This document shows, piece by piece, positions 9,324-18,367 of a stretch of 64,000 nucleotides of DNA. Within the stretch, counting starts at the first letter, position 1, and every line of letters starts with the position of its first letter. The notes under the pieces are model-generated. The model saw only the letters and a program-made list of their open reading frames with translations. It was not told where the DNA came from and made no database searches. Origin of the DNA: Ruminococcaceae bacterium AB4001 (lineage in GTDB: Bacteria; Bacillota; Clostridia; Saccharofermentanales; Saccharofermentanaceae); assembly GCA_000621765.1 (NCBI GenBank), contig JHXJ01000017.1:1-64000 (forward strand), read 5' to 3'. The translations under genes and the position numbers were made by a program.

Positions 9324-10424
9324 TTGAGTAAATATTGGAACAAACTGATCAACGGAATTGAGCCCTATGTAGCAGGCGAACAGCCGAAGCCGGGGCAGAA
9401 GGTAATAAAACTTAACACAAACGAAAACCCTTATCCCCCTTCACCGAAGGTTGGGGAAGCACTTAAAAGATTTGATCTTTCAGATCTGAGACTCTATCCT
9501 GACACGAATTCGACTGATGTCATCAGGGCAGCAGCTAAGTTCGACGGAGTATCCGAAGAAAACATTTTCTGCGGTAACGGCTCTGACGAAGTGCTCGCGA
9601 TAGCGTTCCAGACATTCTTCGAAAAGAAGGCCCTGACGGGTCTTCCGGTACTCATGCCGGATTACAGCTACAGCTTTTATCCGGTATTTTCGGAGTTCTA
9701 CGACATAAGGAGAAAGACGATCGCACTGAGGGAAGACTTCAGGCTCGATCCCGATGATTACATCGGCGTTCCCAACTGCGGCATCGTTTTCGCGAATCCG
9801 AACGCTCCGACATCGAGAGCCATCGCGGTTGCTGACTGCGCAAAGATCGCAGCTGCAAATCCCGATTCCGTGGTTATCGTCGACGAAGCTTATGTCGCTT
9901 TCGAAGAAGAATACGAATCCGCAGTCTCGCTCATCAATGAGTATAAGAACGTCTGCGTCATAAGGACATTGTCCAAGGCTTTCTCACTTGCGGGAATAAG
10001 GCTCGGATATGCGGTAGGTTCTGCTGAACTTATCGAGGGACTTAAGAGAGCAAGGGATTCTTTTAACTCCTATCCCGTAGACCGTCTTGCCCAGAAGGTT
10101 GCTGAAGCAGCGCTTCTCGATAAGGATTACTACGATGAGACCCGCGCGAAAATAATCGCGACGAGAAAGGTTTTCGCTAAAGAGATAGCAGAACTTGGCT
10201 TTACAATGCCGCCTTCATCGGCAAATTTCGTTTATGCAAAACCGCCCGTACAGATTAGTGCCGGCACACTGTACCAAAATCTGCGTAATAAAGGTATACT
10301 TGTAAGATATTTCAATAAACCCGTGCTTTGCGATTATCTGAGAATAACGATAGGCACGGACGAAGAAATGGCGCAGTTAACCGATGCAATCAGACAGGAG
10401 GTCCTAAATGCCGAGAACAGCTGA
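9324..10424 (+). CDS. hisC: Histidinol-phosphate aminotransferase
   Basis: HisC is a PLP-dependent class I/II aminotransferase that converts imidazole-acetol phosphate to histidinol phosphate. The 366-residue protein has LNTNENPYPPSPKV near the start, CGNGSDEVL, NPNAPTSR, VVIVDEAYVAF and the PLP-lysine motif TLSKAFSLAGIRLGYAVG. The start is TTG at 9324, with GAGG 10 nt upstream. It overlaps hisB by 17 nt, consistent with translational coupling. Confidence 0.95.
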   Translation: MSKYWNKLINGIEPYVAGEQPKPGQKVIKLNTNENPYPPSPKVGEALKRFDLSDLRLYPDTNSTDVIRAAAKFDGVSEENIFCGNGSDEVLAIAFQTFFEKKALTGLPVLMPDYSYSFYPVFSEFYDIRRKTIALREDFRLDPDDYIGVPNCGIVFANPNAPTSRAIAVADCAKIAAANPDSVVIVDEAYVAFEEEYESAVSLINEYKNVCVIRTLSKAFSLAGIRLGYAVGSAELIEGLKRARDSFNSYPVDRLAQKVAEAALLDKDYYDETRAKIIATRKVFAKEIAELGFTMPPSSANFVYAKPPVQISAGTLYQNLRNKGILVRYFNKPVLCDYLRITIGTDEEMAQLTDAIRQEVLNAENS

Positions 10425-10998
10425 GATCGCTAGACAGACTAAAGAGACTGACATCAAGGTTAAGATCGACCTTGACGGCAAGGGCATTAACAATATCGAT
10501 ACCGGAATCGGATTTTTCGATCACATGCTTACGGCTCTTTCGAAGCATTCTGGAATCGACATGGACATCACCTGCAAGGGTGACCTTAAGGTAGATGCTC
10601 ATCACTCTGTTGAAGACGTCGGCATCGTACTGGGCCAGGCTTTCAATCAGGCGATCGGCGACAAGAAGGGCATCAGACGTTACGGTTCTGCCTCCATCCC
10701 GATGGATGAAGCATTGGGAACAGCGTCGCTCGATATCTCCGGCAGGGCATATCTCGTCTTTAACTGCGACTTCGCAGGCGATATGTGCGGTGAGATGGAC
10801 ACACAGCTCTTTGAAGAGTTCTTCAGGAGTTTTGCTTTCAATGCAGGAATCACGCTGCACATTGCATGCCCCTACGGAGCCAACGATCACCACAAGGCAG
10901 AAGCCATGTTCAAGGCATTGGCAAGGGCTTTAAGAGAAGCGACAGAGATCGACCCGAGATTTGAAGGCGAGATCGTGTCGACAAAAGGCGCATTATAA
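10408..10998 (+). CDS. hisB: Imidazoleglycerol-phosphate dehydratase
   Basis: HisB dehydrates imidazole glycerol phosphate to imidazole acetol phosphate. This is the monofunctional form (196 residues) without a histidinol-phosphatase domain. The Mn-binding histidine motifs DTGIGFFDHML, DAHHSVEDVGI and NDHHKAEAMFKAL are all present. It starts inside the end of hisC, with GGAGGTC upstream. No histidinol-phosphate phosphatase is encoded anywhere else in the operon. Confidence 0.97.
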   Translation: MPRTAEIARQTKETDIKVKIDLDGKGINNIDTGIGFFDHMLTALSKHSGIDMDITCKGDLKVDAHHSVEDVGIVLGQAFNQAIGDKKGIRRYGSASIPMDEALGTASLDISGRAYLVFNCDFAGDMCGEMDTQLFEEFFRSFAFNAGITLHIACPYGANDHHKAEAMFKALARALREATEIDPRFEGEIVSTKGAL

Positions 10999-11016
10999 TT
11001 TTTGGAGGATACATAA

Positions 11017-11898
11017 ATGCTTATTAAGGATACAGATTTTATCGATCAGCCGATGCTCTCTAAGGGCAAGGTTAGAAACATCTACGATCTCGGTGATTCA
11101 CTTCTTCTTGTCGTTACGGACAGGATCTCGGCTTTCGACGTTATTTTCGATGAGCTGATCCCTGACAAGGGAAGAGTTCTTTCATCTATCTCCGAGTTCT
11201 GGTTTGATTTCACAAAGGACATCATCCCGAACCACGTTATCACTACTGATGTTTCCAAGTATCCTATGGGCTTTGATAAGTATAAGGAAGAACTCCAGGG
11301 AAGATCCATGCTCGTTAAGAAGGCACAGATGCTTCCTGCAGAGTGCATCGTAAGAGGATATCTTGAAGGTTCCGCTCTTAAGGAATACAAGAAGTCCGGC
11401 ACAGTCGGCGGCATCAGGATGCCTGAGGGTATGCTCCAGGGCGATAAGCTCCCTGAGCCTTTGTTCACACCTTCTACCAAGGCTGATGAAGGCCACGACA
11501 TCAACATCACATACGAGCAGTTGGTCGACCTCATCGGTGAAGAAGATGCTTCCGCATTAAGAGATGCATCACTTGCTCTTTACAAGAAGGTATCTGAGTT
11601 CGCACTCACAAAGGGTCTTATCCTTGCTGACACAAAGTTCGAGTTCGGTAAGATCGACGGCGTCCTCACAGTATGCGACGAGATGTTCACACCTGACTCT
11701 TCAAGATTCTGGGATGCAGCTGAGTATGAACCCGGCCACGCCCAGAAGAGTTTTGACAAGCAGTTCCTCAGAGAGTGGCTTGAGACACTCGACTGGGATA
11801 AGACATATCCGGCTCCGACACTTCCCGAAGAGATCATCGAGAAGACTGCCGCTAAATACCGTGAGTGCTACTCACGCATAACAGGAAAGGAAATCTGA
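11017..11898 (+). CDS. purC: SAICAR synthase
   Basis: PurC (phosphoribosylaminoimidazole-succinocarboxamide synthase) joins CAIR and aspartate in purine synthesis. The 293-residue protein has the N-terminal GKVRNIYDLGDSLLLVVTDRISAFD, VRGYLEGSALKEY, PLFTPSTKADEGHD and the later DSSRFW. Its place between hisB and hisH is unusual. HisH/HisF release AICAR, the purine intermediate two steps after SAICAR, so the two pathways meet at this point; co-regulation is an inference. GGAGG lies ~10 nt before the ATG. Confidence 0.96.
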   Translation: MLIKDTDFIDQPMLSKGKVRNIYDLGDSLLLVVTDRISAFDVIFDELIPDKGRVLSSISEFWFDFTKDIIPNHVITTDVSKYPMGFDKYKEELQGRSMLVKKAQMLPAECIVRGYLEGSALKEYKKSGTVGGIRMPEGMLQGDKLPEPLFTPSTKADEGHDINITYEQLVDLIGEEDASALRDASLALYKKVSEFALTKGLILADTKFEFGKIDGVLTVCDEMFTPDSSRFWDAAEYEPGHAQKSFDKQFLREWLETLDWDKTYPAPTLPEEIIEKTAAKYRECYSRITGKEI

Positions 11899-11902
11899 TC
11901 CT

Positions 11903-12526
11903 TTGATTGCTATAGTCGATTATGGAATGGGAAATCTGGGTTCTGTCGAAAAGGCCTTAAGGCACATCGGCAGTGACTGTGTGATCACATCTGACGCGGA
12001 TGTGATCTATGATGCATCCGGAGTTATCCTTCCCGGTGTAGGAAGCTTTGCTCCTGCCATGGATGAGCTCGAAAACAGGGATCTCATAAATCCCCTTATC
12101 GACTGCGCTTATTCGGGAAAGCCTTTCCTCGGCATATGCCTCGGCATGCAGCTCATGCTCGAAGGTTCTGAGGAGAATATTATCGAACGCAGGGAAACCA
12201 AGGGCGTTGTTTCCGGCCTGGGCATCATTCCGGGTTTCGTAAGACGTTTCCCTGATTCCGGTCTGAAGGTTCCCCAGATGGGATGGAACAATCTGACCAA
12301 CGTTACCGGAAGGCTCCTTACCGAAGGCGATTATGTTTATTTCGTACATTCCTATTTCTGCCAGCCTGACATCGCAAGTGATATCGCTGCCACGGCTGAA
12401 TACGGCATTACTTACTGTGCTTCTTTCGAGCGCGACAACATTTTCGGAATGCAGTTCCATCCCGAAAAGAGCGGCGAAGCAGGACTCAACATTCTTAGAA
12501 AATTCGTAGCGGAGACAGAAAAATGA
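11903..12526 (+). CDS. hisH: Imidazole glycerol phosphate synthase, glutaminase subunit
   Basis: HisH is a class I glutamine amidotransferase that feeds ammonia to HisF. The 207-residue protein begins IAIVDYGMGNLGSVEKAL and has the nucleophile motif GICLGMQLM (Cys ~83), plus the catalytic His-Glu in MQFHPEKSG near the end. The TTG at 11903 is the start, since it gives the conserved beginning and an AGGAAAGG box lies upstream. It overlaps hisA by 4 nt. Confidence 0.95.
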   Translation: MIAIVDYGMGNLGSVEKALRHIGSDCVITSDADVIYDASGVILPGVGSFAPAMDELENRDLINPLIDCAYSGKPFLGICLGMQLMLEGSEENIIERRETKGVVSGLGIIPGFVRRFPDSGLKVPQMGWNNLTNVTGRLLTEGDYVYFVHSYFCQPDIASDIAATAEYGITYCASFERDNIFGMQFHPEKSGEAGLNILRKFVAETEK

Positions 12527-13236
12527 TCATATTACCGGCCATAGACCTCATCGGCGGCAAATGCGTCAGGCTCAAGCAGGGCAGATACGATGACGTTACC
12601 GTCTATAATGATTCGCCCCTCGATCAGGCATTCATGTTCAAAGATGCAGGTGCTGCCTGGATCCATGTAGTCGATCTTGACGCTGCAAAGAGCGGAAGGC
12701 CCGAAAATCATGAGATCATCAGACAGATCGCCGACAAGACCGGTCTTAAAGTCGATACAGGCGGCGGTATCCGCAACATGGATACGCTTGCAAAGTGGAT
12801 CGAGGAATACGGTGTATCAAGAGCCGTTCTCGGTACTGCAGCCGTCAAAGATCCTGAGTTTACCAGGAAAGCCATAGAAAGATTCGGCGACAAGGTAGCG
12901 ATCGGTATCGATGCACATGACGGATTCGTTTCCGTAGACGGCTGGACCGAAGATTCTGAACTTAAGGCTGTTGATTTTGCCCTTAAGTGCAAAGAAATTG
13001 GTGCAACCACGGTTGTATTTACAGATATCGCAAGAGACGGCATGCTTACGGGCCCTGCCGTTGAGGCAACGAAAGAGATGGTCGAGAAGACCGGCCTTAA
13101 TGTTATCGCTTCAGGTGGGATCGGTTCTAATGAAGACGTTGATCTCATTAAGACTTCCGGCTGCGCAGGCGTCATCATAGGCAAGGCAATATACGAAGGA
13201 AAGGTGGACCTGGCAAGATGCTTACAAAACGTATAA
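12523..13236 (+). CDS. hisA: ProFAR isomerase
   Basis: HisA (phosphoribosylformimino-5-aminoimidazole carboxamide ribotide isomerase) is a (beta/alpha)8-barrel enzyme performing an Amadori rearrangement. The 237-residue protein has the catalytic aspartate near the N-terminus ([15 protein letters not shown]), [10 protein letters not shown], and the second catalytic aspartate in [10 protein letters not shown], followed by the phosphate loop ASGGIGS. It overlaps hisH by 4 nt and hisF by 19 nt. Confidence 0.96.
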   Translation: MIILPAIDLIGGKCVRLKQGRYDDVTVYNDSPLDQAFMFKDAGAAWIHVVDLDAAKSGRPENHEIIRQIADKTGLKVDTGGGIRNMDTLAKWIEEYGVSRAVLGTAAVKDPEFTRKAIERFGDKVAIGIDAHDGFVSVDGWTEDSELKAVDFALKCKEIGATTVVFTDIARDGMLTGPAVEATKEMVEKTGLNVIASGGIGSNEDVDLIKTSGCAGVIIGKAIYEGKVDLARCLQNV

Positions 13237-13988
13237 TCCCGTGCCTGGACGTTAAAGACGGCAGAGTCGTCAAGGGCGTCAACTTCGTATCCTTAAGAGA
13301 TGCAGGCGATCCTGTCGAGTGCGCCAAGACATATAATGCATCAGGCGCCGACGAGCTCGTTTTCCTGGATATCACGGCTACTCTCGAATCAAGAGGAACA
13401 ACAGTCGAGATGGCAAGAAGAGTTGCCAATGAGATATTTATTCCGTTTACCATCGGAGGCGGTATCAGGACCATCGAAGATATAAGAGAGCTTCTTAATG
13501 CCGGTGCAGACAAAGTATCTTTGAATTCAGCGGCAGTTAAGAATCCTGAATTCGTAAGGGAAGCTGCCGACATGTTCGGTTCCCAGTGCATTGTCTGCGC
13601 GATCGACGTCAAGGCAAGGGAAGAAGGCTTTGATTCAGGTTATGAAGTAGTTATCGCCGGAGGCACAAAGCCTACCGGCATCGATGCTCTTGAGTGGGCT
13701 AAGAAGGCCGTAGCTCTTGGCGCAGGCGAGATATTGCTGACATCCATGGACAGGGACGGAACAAAGTCCGGTTACGATAACAAGATCACTGCCCTCATCT
13801 CCGAAAATGTAGGAGTTCCGGTAATTGCTTCCGGAGGAGCAGGAACGATGCAGGATTTTGCCGATGCAGTCAATGTCGGTAAGGCTGACGCTGTTCTTGC
13901 TGCAAGCCTTTTCCACTTCGGTGAGATAAAGATCAAGGATCTCAAAGCCTTTATGGAGGCTGAGGGAATCCCCGTAAGGAGAATCTGA
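13218..13988 (+). CDS. hisF: Imidazole glycerol phosphate synthase, cyclase subunit
   Basis: HisF condenses PRFAR with ammonia from HisH to give imidazole glycerol phosphate and AICAR. The 256-residue (beta/alpha)8 barrel has [17 protein letters not shown] with the catalytic aspartate near residue 11, [12 protein letters not shown], the second aspartate in [13 protein letters not shown], and [12 protein letters not shown]. It begins inside the hisA end, so translation is probably coupled. Confidence 0.97.
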   Translation: MLTKRIIPCLDVKDGRVVKGVNFVSLRDAGDPVECAKTYNASGADELVFLDITATLESRGTTVEMARRVANEIFIPFTIGGGIRTIEDIRELLNAGADKVSLNSAAVKNPEFVREAADMFGSQCIVCAIDVKAREEGFDSGYEVVIAGGTKPTGIDALEWAKKAVALGAGEILLTSMDRDGTKSGYDNKITALISENVGVPVIASGGAGTMQDFADAVNVGKADAVLAASLFHFGEIKIKDLKAFMEAEGIPVRRI

Positions 13989-14362
13989 TGACAGATAAGA
14001 TGGACCCCGGATACATGTGGGATCACATGAAAAAGAACACTGACGGTCTGGTCCCTGCCATTACGCAGGACAATGAGACCGGCGAGGTCCTCATGATGGC
14101 CTACATGAATGAGGAAGCTTTCAGGCTCACATGCGAGACAGGCATAATGCACTACTATTCCAGATCCCGCAAGGCGCAGTGGATGAAAGGCGAGACCTCA
14201 GGTCACATCCAGAAGGTGATCTCCTGCAGGATAGACTGTGACAGAGACACTCTGCTTTATAAGATCGACCAGACGGGAGCAGCCTGCCACACAGGTAACA
14301 GGTCATGCTTCTTTACATCATTAGACGAATGGGATCCCCAACAGGACAAGGAGGAAGAATAA
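13988..14362 (+). CDS. hisI: Phosphoribosyl-AMP cyclohydrolase
   Basis: This 124-residue protein opens the purine ring of phosphoribosyl-AMP, the third pathway step. It has [41 protein letters not shown] and the zinc/magnesium cluster [11 protein letters not shown] with CHTGNRSCF. It is the single-domain form, with HisE encoded by the next gene rather than fused. Its stop and the hisE ATG overlap by one base (TAATG). Confidence 0.96.
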   Translation: MTDKMDPGYMWDHMKKNTDGLVPAITQDNETGEVLMMAYMNEEAFRLTCETGIMHYYSRSRKAQWMKGETSGHIQKVISCRIDCDRDTLLYKIDQTGAACHTGNRSCFFTSLDEWDPQQDKEEE

Positions 14363-14640
14363 TGGATATCTTAAAGGAACTTTACCGCGTAGTAGAAGAC
14401 CGTAAGGAACACCCCGTAGAGGGTTCTTATACAAATTACCTTTTCGATAAGGGTACAGACAAGATCTCTAAGAAGCTTGGAGAAGAGGCTGTTGAGGTCG
14501 TTATCGCAGCTTCCCAGAGAGATAAAAAAGAGATAATCGGAGAGATCGCAGATCTCGAATACCATCTTCTTGTCCTCATGGTAGATCAGGGCATTACCCT
14601 TGATGACGTTGAAGCTGAGCTCAGATCGCGCAGAAACTGA
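14362..14640 (+). CDS. hisE: Phosphoribosyl-ATP pyrophosphatase
   Basis: HisE hydrolyses phosphoribosyl-ATP to phosphoribosyl-AMP, the second histidine step. The 92-residue all-helical MazG-like protein has GSYTNYLFDKGTDKISKKLGEEAVEVVIAA and the EIADLEYHLLVLM helix. The ATG at 14362 is preferred to an in-frame start at 14305 because it gives the conserved N-terminus, overlaps the hisI stop and has GGAGGAAG just upstream. Last gene of the his operon. Confidence 0.94.
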   Translation: MDILKELYRVVEDRKEHPVEGSYTNYLFDKGTDKISKKLGEEAVEVVIAASQRDKKEIIGEIADLEYHLLVLMVDQGITLDDVEAELRSRRN

Positions 14641-14648
14641 TATTTTCG

Positions 14649-14678
14649 TTGACTTTATACCCGGTCCTGTGATACAAT
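14649..14678 (+). promoter_or_regulatory. Promoter of rpmG-secE-nusG operon
   Basis: TTGACT (14649-14654), 18-bp spacer, TACAAT (14673-14678). It drives the ribosomal/transport operon after hisE. The ~95-nt leader that follows contains small stems: AGACC/GGTCT before a TGTTTTT run, and AAGGAC/GTCCTT. Confidence 0.75.
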
Positions 14679-14779
14679 CTTCGCGCTAGACCGTTCAGGT
14701 CTTGTTTTTAGTTGCGCGGAAATTGGCGCGAAGGACGCTCAAAGTCCTTGCAACACAACGATTTGGAGGTATTTGTACC

Positions 14780-14944
14780 ATGGCAAAGGCCGGAGCTCGT
14801 GATAAGCTGACTCTCGCATGCACAGAGTGCAAGCAGAGAAACTATCAGACATACAAGAACAAGAAGAACAATACAGAGAGATTAGAGCTCAAAAAGTATT
14901 GCCCCTTCTGCCGTAAGCACACGATTCACAGAGAATCTAAGTAA
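14780..14944 (+). CDS. rpmG: 50S ribosomal protein L33
   Basis: L33 is a small large-subunit protein near the E site. The 54-residue protein keeps both zinc-ribbon pairs, CTEC and CPFC (the C+ form), and the conserved [18 protein letters not shown] segment. The ATG at 14780 follows GGAGG with 9 nt spacing; a longer in-frame reading from 14702 lacks family support and would run through the leader. It is followed by secE, the usual rpmG-secE-nusG order. Confidence 0.96.
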   Translation: MAKAGARDKLTLACTECKQRNYQTYKNKKNNTERLELKKYCPFCRKHTIHRESK

Positions 14945-14964
14945 TTCTTTTTAAGGACGTTAAG

Positions 14965-15282
14965 ATGGCTGATAACAAAGGTAACATTTTCAAGCGCCTT
15001 GGCAAAAGGATCTCCGATGTTTTTGCAGAGTTGAAGCGCGTAACGTGGCCTACAGGCGAGAAGCTCGCCAAGACAGCTGCGGTTGTTCTCCTCGTAATCG
15101 TTTTCTTCGCTGTTTACCTTACATTGATCGGTAACGGCGGACGTTGGATTCTCGACAAGGTCGGCTTCTACGATATAGTTGAGACCACTGCCACAACGAC
15201 CGAAGCTGCTAATGATGCAGCTGTTATCGGGTTAGATGAGGCAGCTGAGACCGTAGAGGAGACTGAGCCTGCAGAAGGCTAA
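14965..15282 (+). CDS. secE: Preprotein translocase subunit SecE
   Basis: SecE is the essential small subunit of the SecYEG protein-conducting channel. It has an amphipathic segment with the family motif ELKRVTWPTGEKL and one membrane helix (~38-60) of hydrophobic residues. At 105 residues it is longer than many Gram-positive SecE proteins, because of an acidic Ala/Glu-rich tail of ~35 residues after the helix. Between rpmG and nusG in a conserved order. Confidence 0.95.
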   Translation: MADNKGNIFKRLGKRISDVFAELKRVTWPTGEKLAKTAAVVLLVIVFFAVYLTLIGNGGRWILDKVGFYDIVETTATTTEAANDAAVIGLDEAAETVEETEPAEG

Positions 15283-15303
15283 GCTTGATTTAGGAGAATT
15301 TAA

Positions 15304-15852
15304 ATGCCGGAAAATAATGAAGCCCAGTGGTATATAATCCATACCTTCGGCGGATATGAGAAGAAAGTTAAGACTTCCTTAGAAAATTATGCGAAGGCTC
15401 AAGGTATGGAAGACATCATCCAGGAGGTCTATCTTCCGACGGATGTTGTTGTAGAGACCAAGAACGGTAAGCGTAAGGAAGTTGAGAAGCTGAGATTTCC
15501 CAGCTATATCTTCCTGAAGCTCGTTTACGGCAACAACGATAAGGTCGATAAGGATCTGTGGTTCAGGATCCGTAATACAAACGGTGTTACGGGCTTCGTA
15601 TCACCCGACCCCAATAAGCCTACTCCGATGACGGATGAGGATCTTATCAAGATGGGTCTTATCGTACCTACGACCGTTGAGGTAGATTATCATGTCGGTG
15701 ATCTTATCATCATCACTGACGGACCCTTCAAGGACAGCAAGGCTGTCGTTAAGGATATCAATGAAGAGAAGCAGCAGGTTACTGTTACGGTATCCATGTT
15801 CGGCCGTGAGACACCTGTAACGCTCGACTTCATTAAGGTTAGGAAAGTTTAA
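15304..15852 (+). CDS. nusG: Transcription termination/antitermination protein NusG
   Basis: NusG binds RNA polymerase and couples it to Rho or to the ribosome. The 182-residue protein has the NGN domain (QWYIIHTFGGYEKKVKTSLE, FPSYIFLKL, GVTGFVS) and a C-terminal KOW domain (VGDLIIITDGPFKDSKAVVKDIN). It ends in LDFIKVRKV. An AGGAGAA box precedes the ATG. Genes for L11 and L1 follow. Confidence 0.97.
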   Translation: MPENNEAQWYIIHTFGGYEKKVKTSLENYAKAQGMEDIIQEVYLPTDVVVETKNGKRKEVEKLRFPSYIFLKLVYGNNDKVDKDLWFRIRNTNGVTGFVSPDPNKPTPMTDEDLIKMGLIVPTTVEVDYHVGDLIIITDGPFKDSKAVVKDINEEKQQVTVTVSMFGRETPVTLDFIKVRKV

Positions 15853-15917
15853 TTAACGTTTATTAAAGACCCGGAAAGGTCTCTGATAATAAAAATTTTA
15901 TTTGGGAGGTGGCCACA

Positions 15918-16346
15918 ATGGCTAAAAAAGTCACAGGTTATGTAAAGCTTCAGATACCTGCAGGCAAAGCAACACCCGCGCCGCCGGTCGGACCAGCTCT
16001 TGGACAGCACGGTATCAACATCGCGCAGTTTGTCAAAGAGTTTAACGAGAGAACAGCTAAGGACGCAGGTCTCATTATTCCTGTAATCATTACAGTTTAT
16101 GCTGACCGTTCGTTCACGTTCATCACGAAGACTCCGCCGGTACCGGTTCTTCTTAAGAAGACCGCTAAGATCGAGAAGGCTTCGGGAAGACCTAATATCG
16201 ATAAGGTTGCAACAGTTACATGGGAAGACTGCCTTAAGATCGCTGAGATCAAGATGCCCGACGTTAACGCAGCAGATGTAGAAGCATGCGCAAGAATGGT
16301 TGCAGGCACAGCACGTTCCATGGGAATCGTTGTAAAGCAAGACTAA
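15918..16346 (+). CDS. rplK: 50S ribosomal protein L11
   Basis: L11 forms the stalk base with the GTPase-associated 23S region. The 142-residue protein has the family beginning [33 protein letters not shown] and the C-terminal RNA-binding domain ending [10 protein letters not shown]. The ATG at 15918 has GGGAGG 8 nt upstream, so the in-frame GTG at 15909 is not needed. A short stem (AGACC 15867-15871 with GGTCT 15878-15882) lies in the gap after nusG. Confidence 0.97.
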   Translation: MAKKVTGYVKLQIPAGKATPAPPVGPALGQHGINIAQFVKEFNERTAKDAGLIIPVIITVYADRSFTFITKTPPVPVLLKKTAKIEKASGRPNIDKVATVTWEDCLKIAEIKMPDVNAADVEACARMVAGTARSMGIVVKQD

Positions 16347-16362
16347 GAAAGGAGAATAGAGC

Positions 16363-17055
16363 ATGAAAACTGGTAAAAGATATGCTGAGCTCGCAAAGCT
16401 CGTAGACAGATCCACACTCTATGATCCTTCTGAGGCAGCTAAGCTTGTCTGCGAGACAGGTAAGGCAAAGTTCGATGAGACTGTAGAGCTTCACGTTAGA
16501 TTGGGCGTTGACTCCAGACACGCTGACCAGCAGGTTAGAGGTGCTGTAGTTCTTCCCCACGGTACAGGCCGTACAAAGACAGTTTTGGTACTCGCTAAGG
16601 GTCCTAAGGCTGATGAGGCTAAGGAAGCAGGCGCTGAGTTCGTTGGTGATGACGATATGATCGATAAGATCCAGAAAGAGAACTGGTTCGATTTCGATGT
16701 TATCATCGCTACACCTGACATGATGGGTAAGCTCGGTAAGTTAGGTAAGGTTTTGGGTCCTAAGGGATTGATGCCTAACCCTAAGGCCGGCACAGTTACA
16801 ATGGACGTTACAAAGGCTGTTAACGAAGTTAAGGCCGGTAAGATCGAGTACAGACTCGACAAGTCCAACATCATTCACTGCCCCGTCGGTAAGGTTTCTT
16901 TCGGTCCCGAGAAGATCGAAGAGAACGTTAAGGCTCTGATGGAAGCTATCATCAAGGCTAAGCCGGCAGCAGCTAAGGGTCAGTACATTAAGAGCTGCTC
17001 ACTCGCAGCTACAATGGGCCCTGGAATCAAGGTTAACGCTACAAAGTTCTCCTGA
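16363..17055 (+). CDS. rplA: 50S ribosomal protein L1
   Basis: L1 forms the mobile L1 stalk that helps release deacylated tRNA and in many bacteria represses the L11-L1 mRNA. The 230-residue protein has the family core [47 protein letters not shown] and the C-terminal [22 protein letters not shown] precedes the ATG. It is 16 nt after rplK. Confidence 0.97.
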   Translation: MKTGKRYAELAKLVDRSTLYDPSEAAKLVCETGKAKFDETVELHVRLGVDSRHADQQVRGAVVLPHGTGRTKTVLVLAKGPKADEAKEAGAEFVGDDDMIDKIQKENWFDFDVIIATPDMMGKLGKLGKVLGPKGLMPNPKAGTVTMDVTKAVNEVKAGKIEYRLDKSNIIHCPVGKVSFGPEKIEENVKALMEAIIKAKPAAAKGQYIKSCSLAATMGPGIKVNATKFS

Positions 17056-17079
17056 TTCCGACTAACTACAATTAATTAC

Positions 17080-17170
17080 TTTCCTGCCAAAGACAGCGGG
17101 TGAAGATATTGCGATATATCTTCTGAAATGTCCGGATCATCCGGGCGGCCGGCCGAGGAAGGAACTTATT
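17080..17170 (+). promoter_or_regulatory. Ribosomal protein L10 leader RNA
   Basis: The stretch with TTTCCTGCCAAAGACAGCGGGTGA and the later GGCCGGCCGAGGAAGG matches the L10 leader class, where the L10(L12)4 complex binds its own mRNA. It sits in the 211-nt gap between rplA and rplJ. Boundaries are approximate. Confidence 0.85.
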
Positions 17171-17196
17171 GATTCTATTAAAAAGGATTAATTCGT

Positions 17197-17236
17197 CCCC
17201 CTTGGTTTACCTGTCAGGTTACCCAGGGGGGTTTTT
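17197..17236 (+). terminator. Attenuator before rplJ
   Basis: A CCCCCTTGG arm (from 17197) pairs with CCCAGGGGGG (17222-17231) and is followed by a T run. It lies between the L10 leader and the rplJ ribosome binding site, as in the known L10 attenuation arrangement. The rplJL transcript would be cut here when L10-L12 is in excess. Confidence 0.85.
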
Positions 17237-17266
17237 AATAGAATAAAACAAGGAGGAAAAACCAAT

Positions 17267-17854
17267 ATGCCCAGTGAGAAAATTCTGGCAGCTAAGCAGC
17301 AGCGTGTTGAAGAGCTTACTTCTGCATTGAAGGGCGCTACTACATACGTTTTCGTTGCTACACGCGGACTTACTGTTGCTCAGGACACAGAGATGCGTGC
17401 AGAGCTTCGTAAGGCTGGTGTTAAGTTCGAAGTTATCAAGAACACAACATTAAGACGTGTATTCGCAGAGCTTGGCTATGAAGGACTTGATGAAGTATTC
17501 CAGGGACCTACAGCTGTAGGTTATTCTGATGACCTCATCGCTCCTGCAAAGGTTCTTGCGAAGTACGCTAAGGACATCGAGCCTATGGAGATCAAGGGCG
17601 GCATCATTGACGGCAAGGTTGCTTCTATCGACGAAGTTATCGCACTGTCTCAGGTACCGGATCCGGAAACACTCCAGACTCAGGTTGCATATTCTTTGCT
17701 TTTCCCTTTTACAAAGCTCGCTATGCTTGTAAAGGCAGTTGCAGAGAAGAAGCAGGAAGAAGGCGGCGAGGCAGCTCCCGTAGCAGCTCCCGCAGCAGAA
17801 ACAGCTGAAGCAGAGACACCTGCTGAAGCACCCGCGGAAACACCCGCAGAGTAA
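17267..17854 (+). CDS. rplJ: 50S ribosomal protein L10
   Basis: L10 anchors the L7/L12 dimers of the ribosomal stalk. The 195-residue protein has the N-terminal RNA-binding part (EELTSALKGATTYVFVATRGLTV, KNTTLRRVF, GPTAVGYSDD) and the C-terminal helix for L12. The last ~30 residues are an Ala/Glu/Pro-rich low-complexity tail, longer than in most L10 proteins. AAGGAGG precedes the ATG, and its leader carries an attenuator. Confidence 0.96.
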   Translation: MPSEKILAAKQQRVEELTSALKGATTYVFVATRGLTVAQDTEMRAELRKAGVKFEVIKNTTLRRVFAELGYEGLDEVFQGPTAVGYSDDLIAPAKVLAKYAKDIEPMEIKGGIIDGKVASIDEVIALSQVPDPETLQTQVAYSLLFPFTKLAMLVKAVAEKKQEEGGEAAPVAAPAAETAEAETPAEAPAETPAE

Positions 17855-17885
17855 TTAGCTAAAATTTCATAGGAGGAAACTTAAA

Positions 17886-18263
17886 ATGGCTAGTGAGAAA
17901 GTTACAAGCATTCTTGAAGAAATTAAGGGTCTCTCAGTTATCGAGCTTTTCGATCTCGAGAAGGCTATCGAAGAGGAATTCGGCGTATCCGCAGCAGCAG
18001 TAGTTGCTACAGCAGGTGCTGGTGCAGGCGCTGGTGCAGCTGCAGCTGAGCAGACAGAGTTCACAGTTATGCTCAAGAGCTTCGGCGATTCCAAGATGGG
18101 CGTTATCAAGGCAGTTAAGGATGTTCTTGGTATGGGCCTTAAGGAAGCTAAGGAACTCGTTGAGAAGGCACCTGTTGCCCTCAAGGAGAATGTTTCTAAG
18201 GAAGAGGCTGATGACCTCATGAAGAAGCTTGATGGTTGCGGCGCTGAGCTCGAGCTCAAGTAA
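17886..18263 (+). CDS. rplL: 50S ribosomal protein L7/L12
   Basis: L7/L12 is the multicopy stalk protein that recruits translational GTPases. The 125-residue protein has an N-terminal dimer domain, an Ala/Gly-rich hinge (~42-55) and the C-terminal domain [45 protein letters not shown] precedes the ATG. In most Firmicutes rpoB follows; here a terminator and unrelated genes follow. Confidence 0.97.
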   Translation: MASEKVTSILEEIKGLSVIELFDLEKAIEEEFGVSAAAVVATAGAGAGAGAAAAEQTEFTVMLKSFGDSKMGVIKAVKDVLGMGLKEAKELVEKAPVALKENVSKEEADDLMKKLDGCGAELELK

Positions 18264-18291
18264 TTCTTAACCAGCTTTAGAATTGTGACTT

Positions 18292-18322
18292 AAGAGGCTG
18301 CCATAATGGCGGCCTCTTTTCT
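18292..18322 (+). terminator. rplJL terminator
   Basis: AAGAGGCTGCC and GGCGGCCTCTT form an ~11-bp stem (one mismatched or wobble pair) with a 5-nt loop, followed by a T-rich run. It ends the ribosomal operon 28 nt after rplL. Confidence 0.85.
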
Positions 18323-18367
18323 TTTTCTTTACTCGCAAGAAGTTTTTCCTTTTGTTAAAATATTTTT

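Noticed and set aside
14305..14361. Longer N-terminus for hisE
   Set aside because: The added residues lie inside hisI and are not part of the family; the ATG at 14362 has a ribosome binding site and gives the conserved start.
14702..14779. Longer N-terminus for L33
   Set aside because: The extension runs through the leader and has no family match; GGAGG supports the ATG at 14780.
15849..16415. Minus-strand open frame of 188 codons across rplK
   Set aside because: It is antisense to a certain ribosomal protein gene and has no recognisable domain or start signal.
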